A stretch of 59,343 bases of DNA from Caldithrix sp. (GCA_020722815.1 DYKB01000042.1:1-59343), one strand, 5' to 3'; positions 44,890-54,291 are shown, numbered from the stretch's first letter. Program-made: numbers and translations. The notes: generated by a model from the letters alone, not told the origin.

Positions 44890-45171
44890 TCAATGGTAAT
44901 CTATATAATCAACATTGATAGCATCATTTCCTTCAAATTGAAACGTTATACGCCAATTTCCACTAACAGACACCGACCAAATTCTTTTTTCCTGACATTT
45001 TAGTTCATGTAAGCGGTAGCCGGGTAGATTCATATCATAAGGTGCCGTAGAAGCTTCCAGGCGATCAAGTATTCGAATAATTTTGGGAATGTGATCGGCC
45101 TTTATTTTGCTTCTATTATCATACAAAAATAATTTTTCGAGATCTTTTGCTGCGGTTAAGTTCCGTTGCAC
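44890..45171 (-). CDS. higB: HigB/RelE-type toxin with a replaced N-terminus
   Basis: The body is a normal HigB ribosome-dependent mRNA interferase: KDLEKLFLYDN, HIPKIIRILDRLEA, YDMNLPGYRLHELK, RIWSVSVSGNWRITFQFEG, NVDYIDYH. The first nine residues (MQRNLTAAK, from GTG 45171) do not match the family, which normally opens like M-I-K-S-F-x-x-K-x-L. The same bases, in another frame, encode SGATELNRS of an LRR-protein fragment (45145-45232). So a recombination appears to have swapped the original 5' end, and the native start and ribosome site may be lost. Confidence 0.82.
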   Translation of the reverse strand: MQRNLTAAKDLEKLFLYDNRSKIKADHIPKIIRILDRLEASTAPYDMNLPGYRLHELKCQEKRIWSVSVSGNWRITFQFEGNDAINVDYIDYH

Positions 45172-45232
45172 CTGATTTCAGGGCTTGTTAGATTTTCTTT
45201 TCTGCTTCGAAATAAGCTTGGTCTTTAGCCAT
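45145..45232 (-). pseudogene. 5' fragment of a leucine-rich-repeat protein gene
   Basis: From ATG 45232: MAKDQAYFEAEKKI, TAA (45188-45190), then QALKSGATELNRS. This matches the conserved start of bacterial LRR proteins (AEKKIEEALKSGATELDLS). It is truncated after about 28 codons at the point where higB begins, so it is fused to higB sequence. Confidence 0.6.
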
Positions 45233-45422
45233 CAGCGCGTTTCTTTCGTCTTGTGCTTTTCAAATGTTTTGAAATATTTTCAGTTATCAGATCGGCAGTT
45301 CCGGCCAATATCATAAACGCCGTAATAATTAGTCTAAGCAAGAATATAGCCGAATTATGGGATTTACTGAGATGGGGCTAACGATTGCCTTGTTTTTTTA
45401 ACTGACCAAACTATGGTCAGCT

Positions 45423-46502
45423 TTAGATCCAGTCATATTTTTCCTTTAATCCATTAAGATGTGAATATGGAATTAATTTTTCTTTTTGTAATCTGCCCAC
45501 AACAATACCGGGTGCAATATCTATTTTCATTGAAAAATCAAGTACTTTCGCTTTGGAAAAAAGTTTATTTTTTCGGAAGTTATCCCACAGCTCTTTTGGT
45601 ATCAGTATATTGGCAGCAAACTCATCAGCTTCTTTCTCTTTACCTATTTCTTCGGGACTTAGCATGTTGTCGTCAATATCGATAAAAGAATTTTTATTTT
45701 TGTGAATTAGCAAATGCGCGATCTCATGAAAAAAACTAAACCATAAGTGATCATTTGTTTTAAATCTGAGGGACAACAACAAAGCAGCTTTAGTATTATT
45801 AATCCAAAAGGTCGCACCATTTATAAAAGTATTTGGTAATTCGGGGATAAATGCGACAGCAACACCCGCGCCGGCACAAGTTGTAATAATTTCAGGCTGA
45901 AATATCTCCGGAGTCTTATTGGTGAGACTTCTAAAATATGGTATGGCATCTGTCAGTTTTGATTTGTTGAAATCTTCCGTTTTTATTTTTTGGACTTCAA
46001 TTTCACCCTGTCTAAGCCAGGCGAAAATTGATTCTTTAGAATAACTTTCTCTAATAGAACGCCGAAAATGAATAGCTAATGAGTTTTCAAAATTACTCAA
46101 TTTTGCAATGCTAAAAAATTTATATAAATGATAAACTTTTTCTTCTCTTGTCTTCGCCTCTGGTATCCAACCATAATTTATCATTTTTCTTACGGGAAAT
46201 GTTTTTAGTAATTCAAAATCCTGTTGTATATTTAATTTTTGTTCAATGACTGCTATATTTAAATCATAATTTCGCTGTAGATTATTCCAGAAATGAGCAG
46301 GGACATTTGTAATTCGTTCTAATAAAATGGCTGTATTAGCAGTTATTGGAGCTTTACCCGTAATAATTTCATTAATTACTTTTCGGGACATACCAATCCG
46401 TTTTGAAAGGTCTGTTTGATTAATACCAATTTCTTCCAGAGTATCTTTTAAATGGATACCCGGATGAATCGGTGAATCAGTATAAAATGGTATATTATTC
46501 AT
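45423..46502 (-). CDS. HigA-type antitoxin fused to an ImmA/IrrE metallopeptidase domain
   Basis: A 359-residue protein: an N-terminal HigA-like helix-turn-helix (IHPGIHLKDTLEEIGINQ; LSKRIGMSRKVINEIITGK), a helical linker, and an ImmA/IrrE-type domain whose zinc site is FFHEIAHLLIH with a downstream Glu (EKEADEFAANILIP). Such antitoxins may be controlled by proteolysis, either as protease or as degenerate sensor. It starts inside the toxin gene with an eight-base overlap. The helix-turn-helix would repress the operon. The frame and catalytic motif are intact. Confidence 0.9.
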   Translation of the reverse strand: MNNIPFYTDSPIHPGIHLKDTLEEIGINQTDLSKRIGMSRKVINEIITGKAPITANTAILLERITNVPAHFWNNLQRNYDLNIAVIEQKLNIQQDFELLKTFPVRKMINYGWIPEAKTREEKVYHLYKFFSIAKLSNFENSLAIHFRRSIRESYSKESIFAWLRQGEIEVQKIKTEDFNKSKLTDAIPYFRSLTNKTPEIFQPEIITTCAGAGVAVAFIPELPNTFINGATFWINNTKAALLLSLRFKTNDHLWFSFFHEIAHLLIHKNKNSFIDIDDNMLSPEEIGKEKEADEFAANILIPKELWDNFRKNKLFSKAKVLDFSMKIDIAPGIVVGRLQKEKLIPYSHLNGLKEKYDWI

Positions 46503-46794
46503 AATGTTCTGTATTCACCTCCTCTATAATTATAATACTATTGTTTTCTATTCCGACAATTAATCGTGCACGTCCAGTCAGAGAGATGGCATATTGACCT
46601 TTACGATCACCGGTCAATGGATGAAATTTAAGCTGGGGAATTTTATATAAATCGTCTATAGAATCTGCTGCAAATATTGCATTGACTCTTTTTATATAAT
46701 TTTCACCGATAACATGGCCCCAACGGTGAATAGCCTGATTTCTATTGCGATAGCATTTTTCCAGGTTACGATTAGAAAATTTTATTGTAAGCAA
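46495..46794 (-). CDS. HigB/RelE-superfamily toxin
   Basis: A 99-residue RelE/ParE-fold toxin of the 'killer protein' type: IKFSNRNLEKCYRNRNQAIH, GENYIKRVNAIFAADSIDDL, KFHPLTGDRKGQYAISLTGR and ARLIVGIENNSIIIIEEVN. The conserved basic residues for mRNA cleavage on the ribosome are spread through the C-terminal half. It is the first gene of the pair with the protease-fused antitoxin. ATG start at 46794. Confidence 0.88.
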   Translation of the reverse strand: MLTIKFSNRNLEKCYRNRNQAIHRWGHVIGENYIKRVNAIFAADSIDDLYKIPQLKFHPLTGDRKGQYAISLTGRARLIVGIENNSIIIIEEVNTEHYE

Positions 46795-47246
46795 TTTTCG
46801 TTATTCCTCGAGTAACGGAATACGTTACAATATACTTATTTTTAAGTTAAATTACAATAGTTTTTTTATAAAGCTAACCTATTTACAGACTGTTGAATTA
46901 ATTCCCCCACTTTTTCACTCATGAAATACTTAGTCAATCTCAATGATTCATTTTTCTCATCGAAATATTTTTACCTTTCGATATAGCAATTCCCATAATT
47001 GCTGCTACCAATTCCAACACCCACCCGGAGATTTCGTTATTCATACTAATGGGATTTCACTATTTTTAATACCGTTATAACCCCTTTTATTTGCTCAATT
47101 TAAACAATACACTTTAATTTTTCAAGCCTTTTTTGAAACTTTCTAATAATTTGTATTCTGCCATTCGCCTTAAATAGTATAGACGTTTGAAACTCAAAAA
47201 TTCATCCTAAAATCAATAAAAAATTTTAAAAACAACCGCTCCTACA
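46795..47246. other. AT-rich gap with a possible frameshifted small gene
   Basis: On the minus strand 47044-46866 reads MNNEISGWVLELVAAIMGIA then, after a frame change, KNESLRLTKYFMSEKVGEL and LAL with stop. Both parts look protein-like but I do not recognise them and the ribosome site is weak. Nothing else is supported in this interval. Confidence 0.3.
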
Positions 47247-47400
47247 CTATTTTCTATCATCGAAATCCAAGGCTAATCCGGCACCCCAGCCCCAGCCGTC
47301 CTATCACCCTCCGTATAATAAGTCCGAAAATGAATTTTGGTATTTTCCGGAATGCCAACAACAAGGGAACTGCAATAATCAGCTCATTATTTCGTAAATT
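47247..47400 (-). pseudogene. Remnant of a beta-barrel-like protein C-terminus
   Basis: Immediately after the stop of the glycosidase gene, the minus strand reads SLVVGIPENTKIHFRTYYTE and, one frame over, GWGWGAGLALDFDDRK with stop at 47247-47249. Alternating residues and the aromatic-Gly pattern suggest an outer-membrane strand pair. It is frameshifted and lacks a start. Confidence 0.35.
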
Positions 47401-49117
47401 TATTAAATACCAAAACCACATCCATCTTGCCCGCCAATTCAAATTCCTTTAAGAAGAGTTTGTTCGCTTCGGGTGAAATTTCCTGCAGCTTATGATACAT
47501 TCCTGTCTCGCAATCGTAGGAATCAATGGTATATGGGCTTTCTGCTTTGGATTCTAAACTGATATTTGGGCGAATTTCATTTTTTGCGGGATTGTAGAGA
47601 TAAACATAATATTTTTCACCACATTGAACACCGAAAGCCACAATTTCTTTGAGTGAAACGGAGACCGGAACGGGCTCATAATCCCCTTTTCCGGCATGTA
47701 GCATATTGTTGTGAATTTCCCGCACCCGATTGAAATGTTGCATCATCCCCCTGGATTCAAAAAACTCCCACCACCAGGACATTGGCAGAACGGGGGTCGG
47801 TGAAAACAGGCCATACCAAAGACCGCGTTTAAAGTCACGGTCCATCTCATCACCAAAATCATTGAAATTTTTCTGCCAATCCCACTCATAGCCGAATTCG
47901 CCAATAACGTAAGGCTTGTTGTGTTGTTGGAGATATTGATTTATTATTTTTGGAATCGCTGTCGTATTCTTATAAATATGCTTCTGATTGAAATCGATGG
48001 AAGGGATGTCATTGAGCCCTTTCACATCGCGGTGCGAAATACTGGTGGTAATCAGGTGTTGATAGGGATCGTGCTGCTGCAGATATTCGCTCATTTCACG
48101 ATGCCATTCAGTGATGACACGGTCCGGAATTCGATTTTCCGGGGGACCGGCATACATGACATTGTCGATTTCATTGAAGAACTCCCAGGCAGCAATGGCT
48201 GGACTGTAGCCCCACCGGGCAATCATGAAGCGCAATTTGTCTTTGTATTGTTTGCGCGCTTTTTCCAGGGTAAAAAATTCGAGCGGTGTGGCAGCAAAAC
48301 CACCGTTTCTGATATTATAACTATTTATTTCCCAACCTGATCCACCAAATCCCGCGTGACTATCAAGCGCCAGCATCACATAAACACCTAGTGAGTCGCA
48401 CAGGTGAATCAGTTCATCCATCCGCTTAATGCCGCTTTCGTTAAATCGCGAAGTGCTCTTCTGGTAGCGATGGGAGTTCTGCGCTGTTTTCCAATCCACC
48501 GGCAGATTCCAGAAGATCATCCAGGTGCGGAAAAAATTACCACCATTGGCAGCCAGTTTACTGAGCATGTACCGATAGTTGAATCTTGGATTTTCATGCA
48601 ATTCTTTAAAATATCGTGAATCATCATTGACTCGGGCCTCCCACCCGATATTTTCGCCGATACCTCTAAAAACTTCGCCGTTATCGAATTTAAAGGACCA
48701 GTTATTGTGAGGTTGCAGGAAGCCTTTTTTATTCGAAGTGGATACCGAAAATTCTGACAATGGCGTGGTATTGATGATTTTTCCATTATCCATCAGCCTG
48801 AATTTATATTGATAGGCGCCGGCCTCACGTGGTGTAAATCGGGCTTGCCACTGCGATTCCTGATTACTTTCACCAGATACATAAAAACAGGGGAGAATCA
48901 TTATTTTGCCGGCAGGGGAAGTGATTTCCATGTCGAGTGCAACATCAGCAGAATGATGGGGATCCGACCATTCGGCCTGAAGCGTGATATTCCATTCGGC
49001 TTTTTGGTACTGGCGAACGCTTTCATTAATCAAAGCTGTCTGCGTTATCTGCGGTTGTATTTTACTGCTAAGGGAAAGAAGCAAGAGGAAAGTAAGAAAA
49101 TTCATATTGTTAGACAT
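47387..49117 (-). CDS. Secreted DUF5060 + GH5-like glycoside hydrolase
   Basis: Exported enzyme (signal MNFLTFLLLLSLSSKI). Residues about 30-125 are a DUF5060 beta-sandwich (WNITLQAEWSDP; WQARFTPREAGAYQYKFRL). Residues about 140-480 are a TIM-barrel of the GH5/clan-A kind, with the acid/base Glu in AAWEFFNEIDN and the nucleophile Glu in YVIGEFGYEWD. Other barrel-end motifs are FFRTWMIFW, YVMLALDSHAG and MSWWWEFFESR. The C-terminal 80 residues form a small beta domain. It has no T9SS tail, unlike other secreted proteins here, so it may be periplasmic. The substrate cannot be read from the sequence. Confidence 0.85.
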   Translation of the reverse strand: MSNNMNFLTFLLLLSLSSKIQPQITQTALINESVRQYQKAEWNITLQAEWSDPHHSADVALDMEITSPAGKIMILPCFYVSGESNQESQWQARFTPREAGAYQYKFRLMDNGKIINTTPLSEFSVSTSNKKGFLQPHNNWSFKFDNGEVFRGIGENIGWEARVNDDSRYFKELHENPRFNYRYMLSKLAANGGNFFRTWMIFWNLPVDWKTAQNSHRYQKSTSRFNESGIKRMDELIHLCDSLGVYVMLALDSHAGFGGSGWEINSYNIRNGGFAATPLEFFTLEKARKQYKDKLRFMIARWGYSPAIAAWEFFNEIDNVMYAGPPENRIPDRVITEWHREMSEYLQQHDPYQHLITTSISHRDVKGLNDIPSIDFNQKHIYKNTTAIPKIINQYLQQHNKPYVIGEFGYEWDWQKNFNDFGDEMDRDFKRGLWYGLFSPTPVLPMSWWWEFFESRGMMQHFNRVREIHNNMLHAGKGDYEPVPVSVSLKEIVAFGVQCGEKYYVYLYNPAKNEIRPNISLESKAESPYTIDSYDCETGMYHKLQEISPEANKLFLKEFELAGKMDVVLVFNKFTK

Positions 49118-49246
49118 TTTGATGGCTCCGGATTTAAATTTATTTAATTAAATTTTGCTTTAATGAATCATGCAATATTTTCAATGCTTTATTTTTATAG
49201 TGGACCATTTTTAAATGATAACAGACAGGTGCGTTAACATTCTATA

Positions 49247-50554
49247 TTAGATTTTACGCAGCAAAAATTTCCAGACTGGCTTAATTCGAATAAATTTTTC
49301 CTCAATCATAATTTCCTGCTCCAGATCATCGCTGAGCAGCAAGCCTTCCTTTTGTTTTAGATATTGCATCGCTGAAATTAGTCCCTGTATTTCCCGATCA
49401 AACAGCTTTTTATCAGAAAGGTCGCTGGCGGATACCTGAACCGGGAAAAACTTGCCTTCCTGTTTTATGACAAAATCACATTCACCACTATTGGCGAAGT
49501 AGTACATTTCGTCAGCATGGTTTTTAAAATAATTGGCAACTACATTTTCATATAGTTTACCTGTATCCTGTGAAAAACGAAAACTGATAGAATTTCTTAA
49601 GCCGGTATCTGTTACATATATCTTGCGGTTCGACTTTTGTTGATCGCTTAATTTAAAGGAAAATTTATGAAGCAAATAAATCAGTTGTGATTCTTCTAAA
49701 AAATGCGTATAGCGACGGATATTATCCAGCGACGTTTCAAAAACATTTCGTATGCGGTTAAATGCATGTAAAGAAGCGAGATTGGTCATATAATACTCAG
49801 CCAACCGCTGTAAAAGTTGAGCATCCCGGATTTGATATCGCAAGACAATATCCCGGAACAGAATATCATCAAAATACTGATGGAGAATTCGGTTTCTTTT
49901 TTCCTTGTTTTCAGTTAAATTAATTTCTGGAAGGCCGCCCCATTCCAGATATTCAGAAAAACATTTTCGAATAATTGGTTTATTTTCGATACGATCGATT
50001 TCAGTTTGAAAAGGAATATTTTGCCAGATAAGAAATTCTTCAAAATCAATGGGCATTATTTTAAAAGTAATATGACGACCGGTTAGCAGGGTGGCAATTT
50101 CACTGCTCATCAATTTTGAAGAAGAACCAGTCAGAATAATTTTATGTTCCTTCAAATCCGCCTCACGACGCACCCATTTTTCCCATCCATGTAAATTCTG
50201 TATTTCATCTAAAAAGAAATAAATCTTTTTATCTGGATTGATCCGTTCCCGATAAATTGATACAAGATGTTCCAAAAATTCTATTGATAAATGCGGTGTA
50301 AAAAGCGGTTCTTCAAAATTCAGGAGCAGCAACTGGGTCGGCGAGATGGCTTCATTTTCCGTCAGGTGCCGCATGAGTAAGGACAATATTGATGATTTTC
50401 CGCTACGTCGAATGCCAATTAAGGCAAGCGGGAAGGCAGCGTCCAAATAAGGAATAATATGATGGACTATCGTTCGGTCCTGCAGTTTTTCGATTGATTT
50501 GCGTCCCCAGGAATTCCACCTGACAAGAATTTCAAACAAGATTTCTTTATTCAT
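49247..50554 (-). CDS. AAA ATPase with DUF4143 (AAA_14 family)
   Basis: A 435-residue P-loop ATPase common as a mobile or accessory gene. Walker A is GIRRSGKSSIL, Walker B YFFLDEIQN, and sensor 1 ILTGSSSKLM. The C-terminal DUF4143 nuclease-like domain has YVTDTGLRNS, LYENVVANYF, and a PD-(D/E)xK-like signature GECDFVIKQEGKFFPVQVS. A winged-helix-like region lies between the two (residues about 220-300). The cellular role of the family is unknown; presence next to carbohydrate genes is probably incidental. Confidence 0.9.
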   Translation of the reverse strand: MNKEILFEILVRWNSWGRKSIEKLQDRTIVHHIIPYLDAAFPLALIGIRRSGKSSILSLLMRHLTENEAISPTQLLLLNFEEPLFTPHLSIEFLEHLVSIYRERINPDKKIYFFLDEIQNLHGWEKWVRREADLKEHKIILTGSSSKLMSSEIATLLTGRHITFKIMPIDFEEFLIWQNIPFQTEIDRIENKPIIRKCFSEYLEWGGLPEINLTENKEKRNRILHQYFDDILFRDIVLRYQIRDAQLLQRLAEYYMTNLASLHAFNRIRNVFETSLDNIRRYTHFLEESQLIYLLHKFSFKLSDQQKSNRKIYVTDTGLRNSISFRFSQDTGKLYENVVANYFKNHADEMYYFANSGECDFVIKQEGKFFPVQVSASDLSDKKLFDREIQGLISAMQYLKQKEGLLLSDDLEQEIMIEEKFIRIKPVWKFLLRKI

Positions 50555-50649
50555 AATAGATTCCTCTGTTCATCGTCGATAATAAAATAACCATTATACT
50601 GGTTAAAATCAATGATTTTTTACCAGTATACTGGTTATTTTTTAAAATT

Positions 50650-50817
50650 ATGGAAATAAATATTGTCAATCAGGTTGTAGAGCATGCGAAATGGTGCGTC
50701 CGATATGATGTTTTGAAGCCAGAAAAGCTGGATTTCGGATTATTTTACCCGCAAAGTATCTGTCAATACTTCTACCGAACTCTTTCCTACCATGATTTCG
50801 TATTTTGACTAATGTTA
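50650..50817 (+). CDS. Possible small protein or gene fragment
   Basis: A 55-codon frame from ATG 50650 has protein-like composition (VEHAKWCVRYDVLKPEKLD; QYFYRTLSYHDFVF) and is bounded by stops. It has no good ribosome site and I do not recognise it. Except for the family A element copy 3, the gap 50555-51288 holds nothing else I can support. Confidence 0.3.
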
Positions 50818-51029
50818 CAAATTGTCGGTAATTAATTTTATTTACCAGCATCATGTAACAATGATTAAATTAGAAATCAAAAAATATAATTCATTAACTG
50901 AGCGATTTTTTACTGATTATTATGAAATACCGGTTAAAAAATGTTCGATTAACTGACTCATAAAAATTTTTGGCCACAGAATAAAGAAACCACCGAAATA
51001 GAATTGATGAATTTTAAATTGCTCAATTA

Positions 51030-51150
51030 CGATGGAAAATACGACTGTCGGTCATTGCGAGGCGCGTTTTTGGCGACGAAGCAATCCCCTTATAGTACCC
51101 CAGGAGATTGCTGCGGCAAAAAGCGCCTCGCCATGACAGATCTTTTCACT
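51030..51150. mobile_element. Family A MITE-like element, copy 3
   Basis: A shorter relative, about 121 bases, keeps the inner inverted repeats (GTCATTGCGAGGCGCG ... GCGCCTCGCCATGAC) but has lost the outer ends of copies 1 and 2. It is flanked by a perfect 8-bp direct repeat CTCAATTA at 51022-51029 and 51151-51158, supporting insertion rather than a native hairpin. Confidence 0.78.
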
Positions 51151-51288
51151 CTCAATTATTGATGGGATACTACAAATATGATTTAATTATCTAAAAATCA
51201 ATATGTAAGGGTTATTTTCAAATAACCAAACGCTCAGTTCAAATTTATATTATTTTTAAATTTAATCCTATTATGGTTGGTGTGTACT

Positions 51289-54200
51289 TTAGAACAAAAG
51301 CCGGTGTATTGCTTCAAAAACCGTCATATTCGTCATCATAAAAGAATCCGGTACCTGATTTTGCAGATTAATCAACTGCTGAATTTGAGGAATGGATGCG
51401 CTCAGCGCCACCTGATAGACTTTTTCCGGATCAATTTTCTCATCAATAGCCGGATAAAAACGCAAATTCGAGCGTTTTTCAGTAAAACCTTTTTGATAAT
51501 TCAGTAATTGCGCCCCTTTCAAGGGCACCGTCGCAATCGATGATGTCATATCAAGTGCCGCGAAATCCATCCATTGCGTAATGCCTGTAATCCCGGCTTG
51601 AAGTTCGGGTGGCAATTGTACAGCTTGAAGGGTGAAATCAGACCCGGTAGCCATTCGGATGGCTTTGGCCATTTGCTCAAAAACATAGCCAAAAGAATTC
51701 TCTTTTTCGGTGATTGGTGCGGAATTCTTAAACGCATCTGACCAATTCCACCGGCTGTCGAAATGACGTACTTTAACAATTTTAGGCGGATTTTCCTGAA
51801 CCACCAGCAGGTCACTGCCACAGGGATTGTCATCCTGAAGCTGAAATAAAATGTTGTAAGGTCGATATGCAGTGGGATTGTCGGCGGCAACCCAATAGAT
51901 GAGCTTCGCCGGCGCCAGCGGATTATAGAAATAAAGTCCCATGATGGAACCCTCACCAGGTAACTCTATTCCATCAGAGCAGAGTATCTTTTGACTGAAG
52001 TGAACTGGTAATTGCTTTTGCATTTGTGCGACAAGCTGATTTTCACTCGCTTTGCCAATGAGCACCAGGTGGTGTTTTGCCAGATCCGCGGCCGTGACCG
52101 CCGTATCCGGTTTCATTTTCAAATGACCGTACAACAACTGATGATTTGGGACGCCATCCCGGATATCGCCCTGATCGCCGACCCACATTGGATGAACGCT
52201 CTTGCTGGCTGAGATCGCGGCGTGTTCCAGTGCCTTTTTTGCGACATCATTACCTCGTGTACCATAAACAATTAGCAATGGCTCATGGTGGTAAAGATTA
52301 TGCACGCTCCCCGGCGTGTGCAGCGCGAAAGCTGGCCGATTAACCCGATTATTGTTCGCGGACCATTTCCCATTTTCTTCAATCACAAAAACAGAATCGG
52401 GAAGCGGCGCCGTCAGGGTGATGAAAATCTTGCCATTGACTGATATTTTTAAATCCTGCGCCGGATTGAACGGGGAATTTTGCACCTGAATCTGCAAAGC
52501 CCGAATATTGTCCAGTTGCAGATAAAGTCGATTCGCCAACCCTGCTCTTGCTTTGAATCGTGCTGGACCGGGGAATTTGCCCCATTCGGCCACTTTGAGC
52601 CAGTAGGCTTTGCAGGCGTAACGGTCCAGTGCCGTATATTGGATAAATCGAACTTCCCGGCTATCCGGCCGCACCTGATCGGCCATCCATTTCAAAGCGC
52701 GGTTATTGCCCTCGGTATAATTCCAGGCAGCGTGCTGCAAACCGGCGGTTTCATCGATGATAACCTGTCCACCGGCCGCGATGAGTCTTTGAAGCGGCGC
52801 GCGTGAAGTCAGTACAGGCACGGTGGGGTCATCCACGCTATGCGTCGAGTAGATGGGAACATAAAGGGCATTCAAAACTGGCTGGTCAGTTCCATAACCA
52901 CAAACCGGACGTCCCGAGGCCCAGCGATCCGGATAACGGGCTGTCATTTTGAAGGTGCCACCGCCGCCCATACTGGTTCCTGTGATGTGAATTCGCTGAT
53001 CATCGATGCGCCAATTTTGCCGTACATAATCCACAGCCTCCAAAACATCCGATTCCGAAAGATTCGTGTAACCACCCCCACGTGCGCGACCTAAAACATG
53101 CAATTCAAAATAATCAGGATTGCTTTTTACACCGCCGGAATAGTCCAGATGATTGCCGCCATAGCCGTGCATGACCACGACCAGGGGATAGGTCTTTTGT
53201 GAATCATACCCGATAGGAATCGCGAGTTTGAAAGGCTGGCCGGAATCATCAACCTTTGAAAAATAGGCCCATTCCTGCACACCGGACAGGGTATCCAGGG
53301 CAGCCGGATTGTCCTGGATGGTTTGAGTCCATCTTGTTAATCGATAAATTGTCTGGAGGGTTCGATCTGCTTCGGCCCCTTCCCGTTTTTGATAGTAAGA
53401 TACTAAATATTGCAGATATCTCAGCCAACCGTGATAGCGATCCAGTTTATTGGAAGTTAAAATTTCATTTGATTGATTTTTAAGATTCTCGGTTAATTGC
53501 TGCAAAGTCCCGATATAATAGATTTTTTCGGCCTCGAGAGGCTTCGCATCGAGATCTTGCGTCTTAGCGACGATATGATAGAAACCAGCCGGCAGTGAAG
53601 TCTTGAGGGGACTATCCAATGATTGTTTGATTTGTTTGACTAAATTGAGCCGATGATCAAGAATATTCGCATTTACCTGAAGTTTGCTACGCTTTTTGTC
53701 TTGCGGACCAACCTGAAATATGATATCAGGTTCTATTGCATCCAATGGTCGATCGGTCTTGATTTGCAATGCCGGCCGAAGTACCAGATCATCTACCAGA
53801 AAAGAATTCTGTCCCCAGCCGGTTTTGATAACCAATTGAAGCCCGGCAGGTGAAGCTTCTGCCGGAATAAAAAACTGATTGGTCAATTCCGTCCAGGTGT
53901 TTTTATCACAATCAGCCCGGCCGATGAAAACCTGCTGAATTTTTCCGGCCTCTTTATAGCCGAGCAAAACATCGGCCTGCCCCCAATTGAGTTCGGCATT
54001 CCGAAACCAGCCGGTAAAAGCATACCGGTAGCCTGGTTTCATGATCGCGGAAACATCCATATGGACACCATCACCCGCCTTTAATGGATAAAAGGCCAGC
54101 GAGTATTTGCCGGAATGTCTGGCAAGATTATTCAATTCAACTCGACATGAATCAATTCCTTTCCAATTACCCATAAATTTTTTTTCAAAGCCAGGATTTT

Positions 54201-54291
54201 CCATGAGATTTAAATTTTGAGAAAAAATGAGTGCTGGATAAATTAACAGGCTGATGAGCACCAGAAAATAAAAAATTTTAATTTGTTTCAT
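51289..54291 (-). CDS. Large secreted modular esterase/peptidase (alpha/beta-hydrolase)
   Basis: Signal peptide MKQIKIFYFLVLISLLIYP, with ATG 54291 favoured because AAAAGGAT lies nine bases before it. Residues about 25-170 form a CBM4/9-like jelly roll (NLMENPGFEKKFMGNWKGID). The alpha/beta-hydrolase at about 350-560 has LVVVMHGYGGNHLD, nucleophile Ser in HITGTSMGGGGTF, Asp in HSVDDPTVP and His in GLQHAAWN, as in feruloyl- or S9-type esterases. A C-terminal region (about 870-1000: EQMAKAIRMATGSDFTL; VPLKGAQLLNYQKGF) resembles the 5'-nucleotidase C-terminal domain. No T9SS tail. Deacylation of plant or polymeric carbohydrate is likely but not proven. Confidence 0.82.
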   Translation of the reverse strand: MKQIKIFYFLVLISLLIYPALIFSQNLNLMENPGFEKKFMGNWKGIDSCRVELNNLARHSGKYSLAFYPLKAGDGVHMDVSAIMKPGYRYAFTGWFRNAELNWGQADVLLGYKEAGKIQQVFIGRADCDKNTWTELTNQFFIPAEASPAGLQLVIKTGWGQNSFLVDDLVLRPALQIKTDRPLDAIEPDIIFQVGPQDKKRSKLQVNANILDHRLNLVKQIKQSLDSPLKTSLPAGFYHIVAKTQDLDAKPLEAEKIYYIGTLQQLTENLKNQSNEILTSNKLDRYHGWLRYLQYLVSYYQKREGAEADRTLQTIYRLTRWTQTIQDNPAALDTLSGVQEWAYFSKVDDSGQPFKLAIPIGYDSQKTYPLVVVMHGYGGNHLDYSGGVKSNPDYFELHVLGRARGGGYTNLSESDVLEAVDYVRQNWRIDDQRIHITGTSMGGGGTFKMTARYPDRWASGRPVCGYGTDQPVLNALYVPIYSTHSVDDPTVPVLTSRAPLQRLIAAGGQVIIDETAGLQHAAWNYTEGNNRALKWMADQVRPDSREVRFIQYTALDRYACKAYWLKVAEWGKFPGPARFKARAGLANRLYLQLDNIRALQIQVQNSPFNPAQDLKISVNGKIFITLTAPLPDSVFVIEENGKWSANNNRVNRPAFALHTPGSVHNLYHHEPLLIVYGTRGNDVAKKALEHAAISASKSVHPMWVGDQGDIRDGVPNHQLLYGHLKMKPDTAVTAADLAKHHLVLIGKASENQLVAQMQKQLPVHFSQKILCSDGIELPGEGSIMGLYFYNPLAPAKLIYWVAADNPTAYRPYNILFQLQDDNPCGSDLLVVQENPPKIVKVRHFDSRWNWSDAFKNSAPITEKENSFGYVFEQMAKAIRMATGSDFTLQAVQLPPELQAGITGITQWMDFAALDMTSSIATVPLKGAQLLNYQKGFTEKRSNLRFYPAIDEKIDPEKVYQVALSASIPQIQQLINLQNQVPDSFMMTNMTVFEAIHRLLF

